From contig JAWNZC010000319.1 in the NCBI GenBank assembly GCA_035771165.1, forward strand, positions 10,001-74,000: 64,000 nucleotides of DNA, written 5' to 3'. Under the pieces are notes generated by a model. It worked only from the letters and a program-made list of their open reading frames with translations, searched no databases and had not been told where the DNA came from. A program made the translations under genes and the position numbers. Positions 33,990 through 45,924 of this stretch are shown in pieces. Source of the DNA: Paragorgia papillata (Eukaryota > Cnidaria > Anthozoa > Scleralcyonacea > Coralliidae). How positions within the stretch are numbered: position 1 is the first letter of the stretch; each line of letters starts with the position of its first letter.

Positions 33990-35520
33990 AATCTCGATAG
34001 TTCACCATCTTTAAGATATTCAGTACACCGTAACACACTGCCTACGAAGCACTCTACTCCAAAGATTTACTCTGATGAAGAACTTTGCATCAAAACATTA
34101 GTATTTCGTTCCTTAATATATATATCAGCAGTTCACCATATTTAAGATTTTCTATGCATCGTAAAACACTGCCTACACCGCACTCTACTTTTATATTACT
34201 CGGCATGATTTACTTTGATGGAGGACTTTGACTCAAAACATTGGTATTTCGTTCTTTAAAATCTCAGTAGTTCACCATCTTTAAGATATTCTTTACATCA
34301 TACATAGCTGCCTACACAGCACTCTATACTTCTATATTACTCCATGATCACGTTACTCTGATGAAGGACTTTGACTCAAAACAATGGTATTTCGTTCTTT
34401 ATATTTTATAAAATCTCAGCAGTTCACCATCTTTAAGATTTTCCAAACATCAAAACACACTGCAGTACACTCTATTTTTTATATTACTCCATGATTTACT
34501 CTGATGAAGAGCTTTGGCACAAAGCGTCACCATCTTTAAAATTTTCTATACGTCGTAACGCACTGTATGCCTATACACAGCACTCTACTTTTATATTACT
34601 CCATGATTTACTCTGACGAAGGGCTATGGTTAAAACGTCTATACGTTTCTCTAACATCTCAGCAATTCACCATCTTTATTCTGTAAGATTTTCTAATTCA
34701 TCGTAACACACTACCTTTGCATAACTCTAGTTTTATATTACTCCATGATTTTGTCTGATGAAAGACTTTGACTTAAAACGTCAGTATTTCGTTCTCTATA
34801 ATCTCAGCAGTTCACCATCTTCAGTAAGATTTTCTATACATCACAAGCACTCTATACACAGCACTCTACTTTTATATTACTCCATGATTTACTCTGATGA
34901 AGAACTTTGACTTGAAACGTCAGTATTTCGTTCTTTAAAATCTCAGCAGTTCACCATCTTTAAGATTTTCTATACATCGTAACACACTGCCTACACAGCA
35001 CTCTACTTTTATATTACTCCATGATTTACTCTGATAAAGGACTTTGGCTCAAAACGTCAGTATTTCGCACTCTAACATCTTGACAGTTAACTGTTCACCA
35101 TATTTAAGATTTTCTATATACATCGTAACAAACTGCCTACACCACTCTACTTTTATATTACTCCACGATAAAGAATGTTGGCTTAAATTCGTTCTTTAAA
35201 AAAATCTCAGCATTTCACTACCTTTAAGATCTTCTGAACATTGTAACATGCACACTGCCTACACATCACTGTACTTTTATATTATTCCATGATTTACTTT
35301 GATAAAGCACTTTGGCTTGAAACGTCAGTATTTCGTTCTCTACAATCTCAACAGTTCATCATCTTTAAGATTTTCTAAATATCGAAACACACTGCAGCCT
35401 ACGCTGTACTCTACTTTTATATTACTCCATGATTTACTTTGATAAAGAACTTTGGCTTGAAACGTCAGTTTTCGTTCTCTACAATCTCAACAGTTCATCA
35501 TCTTTAAGATTTTCTAAACA
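33990..35520 (+). repeat. Large tandem array of hammerhead-like repeat, about 137-bp unit
   Basis: About eleven diverged units, each with CTGATGAAG..., an 'AAACGTCAGTATTTCGTTC' block, CTCAGCAGTTCACCATC, TTTAAGATTTTCTATACATCG, CACTGCCTAC and CAGCACTCTAC. The unit at 34890-34925 keeps the whole core (CTGATGA, GAAAC, GTC, AGTA); most others carry CAAAAC, TAAAAC or CTGATAA. Confidence 0.9.
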
Positions 35521-35999
35521 CCCGAAACGAAATAAAACGAGCCTCTACTTTTATTATAACTTCAAATTTACATCTTACGTTTACGTTTCGTCCAAAGCCT
35601 GATGCTCTTTCTTCCTTTATGTTTCTTTGCGGACAATTCTGAAATCTAATCGAAACACCTGACGAGCAAGCGGTTAGCGGTAATATGTGGCATGCTGTTT
35701 TCAAGATGGCTTAATAAAGCGAAAGACCGGAAAAAAACAAAGGAGCGAATTAAATTCCACTCGAGGTAACACGTTTTCGGCCCGTTCATCCCGGAATTTA
35801 CAGTGTAAGAGGATTATGAAAGTTCGTTTCGGTTCACAATAGACAAATTGTGAAAATTCTCATTAGTTTTCAATATATTAGTATGTAAGAAACACCATTA
35901 TATAAAATATACAGATAAAATATACGCAAGCAACATATTTAACATGGTCGAATGTTTTTTAGACAAAGATCCACACATACACATATGCACACATCCACC

Positions 36000-36360
36000 C
36001 ATTCATCCATCCATCCAACCATTAATTCATCCATTCATTTAACCATTTATCCATTCATGCATCTATTCATTCCTTCCTTCATTCATTCATTCATTCATTC
36101 ATTCATTCATTCATTCATTCATTCATTCATTCATTCATTCATTCATTCATTCATTCATTCATTCATTCATTCATCCATCCATCCATTCATCTATTCATTC
36201 ATCCATCCATTCATCTATCCATTCATCTATTCATTCATTCATTCGTTCGTTCATCTATTCATGCATTCATCCATTCACCCATCCATGCATCCATCCATTC
36301 ACCCATCCATCCACCCATTCACCCATCCATCCACCCATTCACCTACCCACCCATCCATCC
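36000..36360. repeat. (ATTC)n/(ATCC)n tetranucleotide region
   Basis: A pure (ATTC)n block at about 36077-36172 with degenerate ATCC/ATTC flanks. The open frame of Ile/His/Ser/Phe across it is an artefact. Reverse complement in type to the array at 18.2-19.1 kb. Confidence 0.95.
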
Positions 36361-36734
36361 ACTATAACTATAACAACTAAAGTGGCTAATTCTTGTACTA
36401 ACCTTGAGACACTTTTTAGAGTTATGCTCAACTTTCCACTCAACAAACCCAGGCCAATATCTTCCTTATTCATGGTCCATATCTATTGAAAACAGACAAA
36501 AAAATTGAGTCCATATTTAGTAGAGCATTGCATTGGGAATTATGGAATATTAAGGACACCAATAATCACTCTTCTAATATAATTATTAGTGTTACATCAT
36601 CTTGAATCTTATCTTTAATATGTATAGTTGGATTATTGTACATTTTACCTTACATTGTATTGTACCTTCTAAAAATCATTAATAATTCATGAGGAAAACA
36701 CAAAGAAAATCCATGTTTAATGAGGATCTATATA

Positions 36735-36930
36735 TGTGATATAGATTCCTCTTGATTTACATAAACTTTAGCTTTGATTTTCTCGACTTCGACAACGTTT
36801 TTTTTACAAAAATTACTACGCCAATGAACTTACCAAATAGATCGTTTTAGAAGTAATTTACAGAATTCGTGTCCGTTCTGTATCGGAATACAGGCTTCGC
36901 CTCGTGTCTGTATACCCCGATACAGAACGG
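36735..36930. repeat. Dispersed repeat shared with 52.39-52.47 kb
   Basis: GATTCCTCTTGATTTACATA and CTTTAGCTTTGATTTTCTCG are repeated almost exactly at 52387-52436, followed in both places by GACAACGTTT and then the CCGTTCTGTATCGG word. Here the latter forms a short palindrome with CCGATACAGAACGG. Confidence 0.7.
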
Positions 36931-37103
36931 CCACTCATTTTGTAAATAGTACTTAATTGTACCCTCTAACAATATACACCTACAGTCTAAACGTATGTAG
37001 GGGTGTCTGTCCTTATTTATTTTTATTTGAAAACAGTAACTTTTCAAAATTCATATATGTGTGTGTTTCTTAAGAAATCGTTTGTTAAAGGAGATTTTAA
37101 CCC

Positions 37104-37244
37104 TTTATTGGCCAGGTTTCCGCGGGAGCTCTCCCCTTGACGAGTAAAATCGTCTGGCGTTAGCCAGAGTAAAATTGTCTGACGTTTAATACGGGAGTAA
37201 AATTAATAAGTAGACAAAAAGCAACTGCGGTCAGTAATGGGTTA
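37104..37244. mobile_element. TTAACC-type mini-transposon
   Basis: TTAACCCTTTATTGGCCAGG ... TAATGGGTTAA, with AAATCGTCTGGCGTTAGCCAGAG inside. The coordinates follow the TTAA ends; the ends match only over about 10 bp. Confidence 0.5.
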
Positions 37245-37751
37245 AACATTGAAGTTTTTCAAGCAAGAAATTGGTACAATTATCCATAGAACACTAGGAA
37301 ACAATTTTCTCACACTCAATGATAATTCATGAAAAATCAAAACAAAGATATATTTATAATCAGTATTATAGAAATCGGAGGAAGATTACGGTCAACTTTA
37401 GGACGCTTTAACGTCGATTTTCTCTTTAAAAATATAGATTCGTTTGAAAGGTTCAAATATTGTTCAACACTCGTAAGTGTTCGTCCTCTGCTTTCTAAAC
37501 ACAGCCAAGCTGGTTTAAATTAGAAATTGGAGAAAGAACAATACTTACTTTGTTCGATATAATTATTAAATCTTGCACTCATCTCAAACCGCGCGATTTC
37601 TCACTGATACGCAGCACTCTATTTTTCAGTCTGTTACTCTTAATTTGTACAAAAACTCCGATATATAAGGGTTTTCTAAAATTAAGGAGCATTTGGCCGT
37701 CACTACAATACTAAATTGCTGCTTACTTGCTTATGGAAGGAGTCAATACTA

Positions 37752-38160
37752 CAGATTTAGAGTAGTAGAACTAGAAGGCGACTATCTCGCACTCAATTAC
37801 ATTGCGATCTTAACGAGATCGGGAATGAAGAACACTTTTTAACGTCATGTACAAACACAAAGTTCGCCAATCTCAGAGTAAGTTTTATTGATAACCTATA
37901 TAAAGTAAATAGTTCATTCAAATTGTTTAATTCCCAAGATATTTTTATGTACCTTGTGTCTATGCAAGACAGAACAGTTATGGCTTTGGCAGGGAAATAC
38001 TGTTTCGATGTTTTAACAATTTTTGATAACTTAACGTAGATAATAGAAATTAACTTTATATAGAGGTAATATGTATGTCATGTAGTTGTAGTTAGTGTCA
38101 CGTTTGTATCCTATATACCAAAGCTGGTATTGATGTTGTTGATCAAATAAATTTGTATTT
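37752..38160 (+). pseudogene. LINE tail: C-terminal zinc-knuckle-like end of a reverse transcriptase ORF
   Basis: From about 37761 a frame free of stops to 38038 reads RTQLHCDLNEIGNEEHFLTSC followed by TNTKFANLRVSFI and ends CFDVLTIFDNLT. 'C-x-N-E-I-G-N-E-E-H-F-L-x-x-C' is the C-terminal motif of animal LINE polyproteins (usually C..C....IEDE.HFL..C). The upstream motif continues in another frame (FRVVELEGDY), so there is a frameshift. A non-coding 3' tail runs to about 38160 (AAATAAATTTGTATTTGTAT). 5'-truncated remnant. Confidence 0.65.
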
Positions 38161-38199
38161 GTATATCACCATAGGCACGAATTGCGCGCTTTTCTCAGT

Positions 38200-38960
38200 C
38201 AAATACACCGAACACTCTATACTTTTATATTTGTGAAAAGCCTAATCAGCTAATGTCAAATGATAATATTAAGTATGTAGGCAGAAGCATCTGTAATATA
38301 GTCACAAGACTAAATACATGAGTAGAAAATAGAAATTGACTATATATATATATATATATGATCATCTCGCAATCGACTATATCGGCAAAGCTCGAGCGTT
38401 TTCTCAAATACGCCGAATCTTGGTTTGTGAAAGGTCTGACGTTAAAAAGTATATATAAGTAGACAGGTATACAGGCATTGCATAGTCACAAAAAGACTAA
38501 ATACATAGAGCAGAAACAGACTATATCATTTCGCAATCGAAGCTCGAGCGTTTTCTCAACTGCGCAGCAGGCACTCTCATATTTCTCATTATAGTTTGTG
38601 AAAATCCAGCAGTCAAAAGATGTATAGAATTAGGTATATACAGGTATAGAGGCATTTGTATATATAGTCACTACATGCAATACTAGATCAACAGAGAATA
38701 GAAACCGACTATATTTCGCAATCGCTGATTAACTCGAATCTTGGTGGTTTTTATTCTTGAGTGGTTTATGAAAAGCCTCACGTTAAAAGATATGCATGAA
38801 GTATATATATAAGGGAAGGTCGTGAGTTTGTAATCAATACGATATCAGACACATAGACAGAGTAGAAACAGGCTGTATATATCGCACTCCATTATAGCAC
38901 GAATCTTGCCGCCGCGTTTTCTTAAATTAAATAGCGTTTCTTATAAACTCAAATCTAATA
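38200..38960. repeat. Degenerate tandem repeat, unit about 180 bp
   Basis: About four diverged units, each with GACTATAT..., TCGCAATCGA, GCTCGAGCGTTTTCTCAA, a 'TTTGTGAAA' word, and GTATATA...CAGGTATA...GGCATT. Some parts resemble the flanks of the hammerhead-like arrays. Non-coding. Confidence 0.6.
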
Positions 38961-39025
38961 TGATATGCATGGCACCCGAATGTATATGCATGCATGTCAA
39001 ACTCATAGCTGTCCCGAACTTCATT

Positions 39026-39177
39026 TACAGTAAAAACTCGCTAACAAGAACCTACCACTATTAAGAACCTCAGGCTGAAATTAAGAATTTATTTATATAA
39101 GAATATATAAGAATATAAGAACCTATCCCAGGCTGATTTGGTAAAATGAAGGTTCTTGTTAGCGGGTTTTTACTGTA
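39026..39177. mobile_element. Small pogo/mariner-like mini-transposon
   Basis: TACAGTAAAAACTCGCTAAC at the left and GTTAGCGGGTTTTTACTGTA at the right, with TA at both borders, and AAGAACCT repeats inside. 148 bp between the TA duplications. Confidence 0.75.
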
Positions 39178-39663
39178 GCACTGCACCTCTAACTGGTGAA
39201 CTAGGTTACCATATAAGCTAGCTGGTATGCTTAATTACAAACAAACTCAAACTCAAGCTTCACGTAGACATAGAAAAATTCTCAACCCAATACTGTATTT
39301 GCTAAAATTTCAACTATAGTGAGCCTAACGTTTTTAAAAACAGAATACTCAGACAACAGAACTTCCCCCGAAATGGCTGCTCGGTAATATAACCCAATAA
39401 GTTCGAGTTTCTTTTTAAAAGATCTAACGTATTGAAAAACTACTTGAATTAATTGCAGACCATTAGTATTACTCAGATTCAGTGTTATTGAAACCATAAA
39501 CTAGTTGAAATCATACACCAGTGTACAAAACAAAAAACAAAACAAGGATATTGCCAAGTTTTCCGTCAGAAATTACTCGGGACATTTGAGCTTAACGACT
39601 TTTAATGTGGGTCATTTTTTTTTGTGGGTCAAATTTCATTTTTTCTATGTTGGTTATTCCACT

Positions 39664-40125
39664 GATTTGAAAAATGGGACTGGATCGAGTTCTCTATTGT
39701 GTCGGATGAGCTGATTTTGAAGCCAGCATATTTGCATTGACCATGAGAGATGGTTAGACACTTGCGAAATGGGTTTAGAGTCTGGCCAATATATTTACTT
39801 TGCAAACCATAAATGCACAAAAACCTGAACTTAATTTGACGCTTCACAGTTGGCTTTTCTCACTAGATAATTAGAGCCAACGGCGGCCATATTGGAGTGA
39901 CCTCGTTACAAATTCAATGGCTAATCTGAGAGGAAAAGCAAAACTGACCGACATCAAATAACTGTCCAACAAATATGTCCCTTCACTAACATTAAATAGA
40001 AAATGTCAGAATGCCCTCCAACATGTCTGCAACGCCACAGTAGTTGTCAGGTGGTCACTCCAACATGGCCGCCGTTGGCTTCATTTTCAGTAATAGAAAC
40101 TCGATCCAGTCCTATTTTTCAGATC
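39664..40125. mobile_element. Nested inverted-repeat elements
   Basis: Outer arms: TGGGACTGGATCGAG near 39675 and CTCGATCCAGTCC near 40100. Inner arms: GCCAACGGCGGCCATATTGG (39876-39902) and CCAACATGGCCGCCGTTGGC (40053-40079). The open frame at 39629-39847 lies inside and is not a gene. Confidence 0.6.
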
Positions 40126-40261
40126 CCATAAACAAGAGCCCGTGGTAGTTTATCAGCGGTATTATGGGAGTGACCGCTGTGCAATAAACCTTGGTTCAGG
40201 CTCACTTGATAAAGTTTCAGGTTCACGGCGACTCAATTAGCACTCAAAGTTTCTCACCTCC

Positions 40262-40418
40262 ATAGACCTTCTTTATAAATGGCCGACGATTTAAAATCCT
40301 TTTATGTGCATATAAATTAGCCCCTCTGCCCTCGTTTTAGAGTAACGAGTTCAGAGGGGCTAATTTATATGCACATAAAAGAATATTAATTCCACGGCCA
40401 TTTAAGAATATGGTCTAT
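40262..40418. mobile_element. 'AATGGCCG' palindromic mini-transposon, copy 2
   Basis: ATAGACCTTCTTTATAAATGG ... CCATTTAAGAATATGGTCTAT, with ATGTGCATATAAATTAGCCC arms around ACTCGTT. It has the shortest centre of the three copies. Confidence 0.85.
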
Positions 40419-41165
40419 TGCTTCAATCAAAAGTTTGCTAAATTTGACCGTAATCTTCCTCCGATTTCTAAATACTTAACTATTTATTTCTTTTGAATGT
40501 TTTTCATGAATGATTTGCAAACATTTCTTCCAGCATCAGTTCAAATCTTCGCGCTTGTTCGACCTGTTGCATTCGATTGCGCACTCCCATATTTATTTAG
40601 AAGACTAAATGCGCATCTCGTGTTATGTATGTAACTTAATCCAATAATTAATACTCACTGAGATTTTAAGTGCCACGAGGCACGTAACAAAAGTCTAGTT
40701 AGTGTCTATCACCCCAAATACGACATCACTGTTATGGATTCTACGCAAACTGTATTAGTTAAATGTCAAAATATCTTTTGATCTGTGCTTTTATTTATTG
40801 TTATATTGAAGGTTGTATTTCTAATATTATAATGAGGTTGACGTCGGAATATAGGGGTTATTTCCATACACAATGTTCGGTTGTGGGAGAAATATTTCTA
40901 AATATTATATTACTGATATGGATTCTATGTAAAGTGTGTAGTTGAATGTCAAAATATTTTTTTATCTCTGCTTTTATTTATTGCTATATTGAGGGTTGTA
41001 TTTCTATAATCGTAATGAAATGAGAAATATTTCTAAATATTATATTACTGATATGGATCCTATGTAAAGTTTGTAGTTGAATGTCAAAATATTTTTTTAA
41101 TCCGAGCGTTTATTTATAGTTATATCGAGGTTTGTATTTCTAATATGGTAATCAAATGATGTAAA

Positions 41166-41325
41166 TAGAGAATAATACATGAATGTGCGAAAATATGAAA
41201 TTTATTTCGAGTGTTGACAAGGATATCTCACGAGTGAGCGAAGCGTACGAGTGAGATATCCTGTTCAACACGGGAAATAAATTTCATATTTCCAAGCATC
41301 CATGTATTGTTCTGTTTATTATATA
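41166..41325. repeat. Long palindrome around 'GATATCTCACGAGTGAG'
   Basis: AAATATGAAATTTATTTCG ... GGATATCTCAC is mirrored by GTGAGATATCC ... GAAATAAATTTCATATTT, with a GCGAAGCG centre. It could fold into a hairpin of more than 60 bp. Confidence 0.8.
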
Positions 41326-41636
41326 AAAAAATTGTCCTATTGCCTTGCAAAAATTGCATTAAACTATAATGCTGATTCAGCGATAATCGTCACATGTGAG
41401 ATTATCACTTTTATCAGTGGCGGAAAAATCAATAAAACACTCTATTTTATATAATAAAAGAACGTATTCTATATTTTATAATTCTTTTTCCATTAAAATT
41501 TTCAAGTAGCTTAGGCGATGTTTACACAGTACCGTACTAATTCGAGACCGGTCTCGAATTCGTCCTATTTCGCCGGGTAAACAGGCAGTACCGTACTAAT
41601 TCGAGACCGGTTCCGAATTTGTCTTCCGTATAAACA

Positions 41637-42038
41637 CCGTTTACACGATGCCGGTACAATTTGAAAACGGAACAAAATCATGCCGTTTAGGCCTTGCAAT
41701 TGCGTTTACACGATACCGGCACAAAAATGACATGAAAACGGCACAAAATAAAGACGGGTTCCTTGACGGCATGAAATGAAAACGGAACACTAACCGGTAT
41801 CGTGTAAACGCCCGTGCCGTAACAGTTTGATGACGGTAATCACGATATATACGACCACAGTATTCGGGTCAGCAGTATTCACAAAGTCTTCTCAATTCTC
41901 ATTGGAAGAGAATAGTCACATGCTAATCCGTCATTATATTATACCGGCACCGTGTAAACGCAAGACTTTTTGGCATGTATTTACACACCGGCAAGATTTT
42001 GTTCCGTTTTCAAATTGTACCGGCATCGTGTAAACGGG
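41637..42038. mobile_element. 'GTTTACACGATGCCGG' mini-transposon
   Basis: CCGTTTACACGATGCCGGTA at the left and TACCGGCATCGTGTAAACGG at the right, with arms to GGAACAAAATC, and further 'CCGTGTAAACG' words inside. The preceding 41516-41636 carries related ACACAGTACCGTACTAATTCG repeats. An element with the same CGTTTACAC tips is at 53189-53439. Confidence 0.75.
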
Positions 42039-42677
42039 GTCTAATTATACGAAAAATGACAAAGAAACACACTATACTTTAACGTCATCTCAATACCATT
42101 TTGGAAATACAAACTTCAATATCATGATACATAGAAATTTCTAAAAATATTCGGGCATTCGACTGTCACTTTAATCGAAATATGATCGAGTGATATCTTA
42201 TTTGGGGTTATTTATATGCACTTGAAGTGCGCAGAAGAATGCGCATTGGTCAACTTGCTTTTATGTAATGCAAAACCTGCATTATAATAAGTAAAACAAC
42301 GACAGACACAGAATCAACAAAACGGTTTTGAATAAGGCCAGGTGAGAATATTTTGAAAAGGTAACGTGAGACGATTAGAGTTTTTCTAATGAGTCAACGT
42401 TTCGAGTGGTTTCTCCGACAAGAGGAAGGATACGGTTTCAACACATTAAAAAACACAGTAGTATTATATTTCCAAAACTAAAAACGATTGATTAGCAATT
42501 TCGGAGTGACGGCAATTTTTTAGAACATTAAAGATAAATAGTAAAGTGGTAATACCCGACGTATACATTAAGAATCATAAAAATGCATTTTATGATGCAT
42601 TTATTTTTTATTTATTTATTTATTTTTTTTTAAATGCATATTTTTTACATTTTAAGTCAAATTTTTCCAAGTTATAT

Positions 42678-43099
42678 TTAAAGTACTCATAAACCCAAAT
42701 ATGATATTACTGCATATGGATAATGTGTATAGTTGAGAATTCCAAAATATTTTTTTATTTAAACTTTTATTTGTTGTTATATTGAGGTTTATATTTCCAA
42801 AATGGTAATTCCGTTACAGCAGAAATATTACCTAATTCACATGTTAATGAATACTTGAATAGTATATTCTATATTTTATCATATTTTTCATTAAAATCTT
42901 CAAGCAGTTTATCATAAGAAAAGAAAAAAAACACACACAAATGCCTACATTGACGTCATCCTCATTTCCATTTTCGTAATACAAACCTCAATATAACAAC
43001 AAATAAAAGTTCAAATCAAAAAATATTTTGGGATTCAACTATACACATTAAACAGAACCATATGCAGTAATATCATATTTGGCTTTAGAAGCACTTTAA
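42678..43099. mobile_element. TTAAAGTGC-ended fold-back mini-transposon (422 bp)
   Basis: TTAAAGTACTCATAAACCC at the left and GGCTTTAGAAGCACTTTAA at the right; arms of about 150 bp with small interruptions (ATGATATTACTGCATATGG; AACTTTTATTTGTTGTTATATTG and inverses). TTAA at both ends suggests a TTAA target. Confidence 0.8.
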
Positions 43100-43109
43100 G
43101 TTACGACAA

Positions 43110-43640
43110 AATCGCAATTTTATTTCGTTAATAATTCATAAACTAAAAATCAACGAAAATCAGCATATATTTTCCAAGTTATATTTAAATTGGTCACAAC
43201 AAAAAAAAAGAGGCTATTTTTGTATTTAGTTTAATAGAATGGTGGCTGTTGTGACTGATTCCGAAATTATTGTAGTTTTGGAAAACTTTTCGGAGCGCAC
43301 GATTAATTTGACTCTCCGCTGGGTTTTAAAAAAGCCAAGTGATATTTAAAGACGAGCAAGATGGCTGTTTCCTGTTTTGGGTTTAAGTGTAGAGGTTTTC
43401 AATGACCCCAGCACGTGTGGGTACTTACATAACTGTAGTCAGACATATAGGCACGGGATACAGGCTGGCACGCGAATAGCCTGAAGTGTTTACTAACTGT
43501 ATATACATGCCCACTGGCAATATAATTTGAGCTTTAGAAATCAAGAAAGGGAACACTTAAATAAGCAGCTTGGATTTCCATATCGCGGCAAACCACCAGG
43601 TAATGAAGATCAGAGTTTTTCTTGCTTAAGATTTTGTTTG
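43110..43640. other. No gene recognised
   Basis: AT-rich sequence upstream of the candidate exon at 43642. A possible short exon ending ACCACCAG before GTAATG near 43601 is not supported by a frame. Confidence 0.4.
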
Positions 43641-43641
43641 A

Positions 43642-43775
43642 ATGTTTCACTTCAATTTTCCATCCAAATCAAAGACAATGAATGGTTTAGGATGTAGGAG
43701 AAGAATAACCACGACAAAGAAGTTACCATTCTACACACAACTTCATCGAGAACAACTTAACGTTCTGGAAGCAAC
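43642..43775 (+). CDS. Candidate first coding exon, unknown protein
   Basis: After an in-frame TGA, ATG at 43642 opens 44 codons plus two bases, ending GCAAC before a consensus GTAAGT. A second ATG at 43678 has a better context (GACAATGA). The peptide is basic in its middle (CRRRITTTKKLPFYTQLH) and ends REQLNVLEAT, which superficially resembles helix 1 of a homeodomain, but the expected Phe spacing is absent. No partner exon was found. Confidence 0.3.
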
Positions 43776-44394
43776 GTAAGTACTACTTCAGACTTTTAAA
43801 GCAGTGTAACGTTTAATGTTAACTTCAAGATTGCATAAAATTCAGAAACTCATACACCATTGGCGAAAATGAATGACACAAAATCAAAGGATACAAACAA
43901 CAAAGTTATAAGGGACTACGCCGAACGGACTCTAGGTCCCAACTAGGCCAACCACCGCACACACAAAGAAACTGACATAAAATTACAGATAAAATTATTC
44001 GGCAAGAATAGAAATATATAAAATCATAGTTGATCAAGGGAGATGGTTAGGAAACCCGGCAAACTTCAAATATATTAAAAAAGAACCCACTTGGAGGTTG
44101 AACGGGGTTTGACCGTGCACAAAGTTTTTTAAAGCTCATTTGATATGTACAAACGACTGAACACAAACGTCTTCTATTGGAAGCACGGCTCGAAATATGT
44201 CATTATTTGTAATAAGTACTGGAATACCTCGAACCAGAAGCCAAAACAAATACGTAGTGCCCAATCTCTTTTACACTGCTATCTTAGTTCGCAAAGGTAA
44301 AACAATAGTAAAACAATAGAATTTTCAACCATGACCGTGCACAAGGTACACAAACACCTAGAACAATGGATTTTATGAAGTCCTAACCATGCGT

Positions 44395-44644
44395 GTGTTT
44401 CTCTCACAACGCCAAACATGTAGAATTTTCAAGTGATTATGTTTGATAATAGCAAAGATATATAACCTTCTCTGATAACTCATTATGCACATGTGACATC
44501 AAGTTGTTTAATTTATATATCAAACAAACTGAAATATCTCAAGAACGAAGCAAGGAAACGAAAAACTGCAAAAGATGTTACTCTATCATTTTAAGTGTTC
44601 TTTCAAATAAGACAAACTTAATTTTCGTTTCATGTGCACTTTAA
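44395..44644. mobile_element. Right half of a TTAA-AGTGC mini-transposon
   Basis: Matches the right half of the element at 15134-15630 (ATCAAACAAACTGAAATATC, AAAACTGCAAAAGATGTTAC, AGACAAACTTAATTTTCG) and ends GTGCACTTTAA. The left half is missing. Confidence 0.7.
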
Positions 44645-45371
44645 GTTTGTCAATGTGAGGACCACCCACCCCCTCTGTAGCAGGCCACTGACCCCACAAT
44701 TTGTGAGTACGACTGACCTAGCAATGTTCTATGGGTATCAGCTTATTATAATCTGGAGTCAAAACTATTGTGTAGTGGGGGTGCTACGTGGTCGACGTTT
44801 TCTCGCATATATCCTCCTCGACTATATGATAAAATGCAACTTCTTAGTAGTAGAAAGGTCTTCCAGTACTCCTACAATTGGGACACACAGACACATGAAC
44901 GGGCTTTAGTTCAACCATCCTTGTTATGTGTTGAAATAAAAAATACTCACAAAACAATACTGAACTAGACCAGAAATGAAAATCTTTGTTGTTGTCATAC
45001 ATTTTGAGATATAGGAATTCGAATCAAACATTACACTTCTAATGCAACTCTATTGAATTCTAAAAACATTTTAGAAAAAGTTGAAAAACTACTCTTAAAG
45101 TGGATCTTTTATGAAAACATTGTTGGTAATGTTTCTGCATCATCCTAAAGATATTATGCTAGTTGGTAATTGTGCAAAGTTTCATTTCGAAATTTTCAAA
45201 AACAAAGTTGTATTTTACGTGCGAAGTTTGTATTTTGGAGCGCCGCCATTAAATTGGCCGTGTTTGAGAAGAATGGGTTGAGGAGAACTTATGACGTCAT
45301 AGACTAAAAAAACACAAAAAATTATTGTTGTTGTCAACAAAAGGGTCATTGTTGTTATTGACTCCAGTGTT

Positions 45372-45570
45372 ATTTATATATTTATATATTTATATATTTA
45401 TATATTTATATATTTATATATTTATATATTTATATATTTATATATTTATATATTTATATATTTATATATATTTATATATTTATATATTTATATATTTATA
45501 TATTTATATATTTATATATTTATATATTTATATATTTATATATTTATATATTTATATATACGTATATCGG

Positions 45571-45600
<30 letters not shown>
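45372..45600. repeat. (ATATATTT)n octanucleotide microsatellite
   Basis: About 185 bp of TTTATATA units followed by (TA)n. The Tyr/Ile/Phe/Leu open frame is an artefact. Confidence 0.95.
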
Positions 45601-45602
<2 letters not shown>

Positions 45603-45603
45603 A

Positions 45604-45830
45604 ATGAATGTTGAGTGTCCCAACTGTCAGATTCACGCGGGGCGATGTTCACCCCGACACTCAACATTCTGAAGTAAGCCTGGTATTGAGCACTTTCCGA
45701 CATTCCGTGAACAAAATCACACGTGCTCGTTTGTATATATATATTGTAATTATATATTATATATTATATATATATATAACTTGTAATTATTAACTGATGA
45801 AGGCCGAATGGTCGAACTTAACGTTTTTTT
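45604..45830 (+). repeat. Hairpin repeat 'AATGTTGAGTGTC' with an adjacent hammerhead-like core
   Basis: AATGTTGAGTGTC and GACACTCAACATT make a 13-bp stem around GCGGGGCGATGTTCACCCCG. Downstream at 45794: CTGATGA, one A, GGCC-GAAT-GGTC hairpin, GAAC. The same GTTGAGTGTC ... CGCGGGGCGAT sequence recurs at about 51704-51745 in a rearranged order with TATTGAGCACT. Confidence 0.6.
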
Positions 45831-45924
45831 TAAATAAAGGAATAGTACGAAGTTGCCTGTCTTGCTTTTCTATATACGAACTATATATATATATATTTTA
45901 TATATAAAATACTTACTATAAGGG

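Larger units (their letters stand above)
40699..42225. mobile_element. 1.5-kb fold-back element with nested insertions
   Basis: The left end (CCCCAAATACGACATCACT) matches the inverse of the right end (AGTGATATCTTATTTGGGG), and inner arm words (AAATATTTCTAAATATTATA; ATTTCTAAAAATATTCGGG) fit the 42678-43099 family. The left arm is repeated in tandem with a 135-bp period (about 40887-41020 and 41022-41160). Inside lie a palindrome (41166-41325) and a second mini-transposon (41637-42038). No transposase. Confidence 0.55.

Noticed and set aside
35952..36380. 142-codon His/Ile/Ser open frame
   Set aside because: Translation of (ATTC/ATCC)n.
43678..43775. Homeobox exon
   Set aside because: Only the REQLNVLEA string resembles helix 1; the spacing to the basic arm and to the conserved Phe does not fit, and no helix 3 exon was found. 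Kept only as an unnamed exon candidate.
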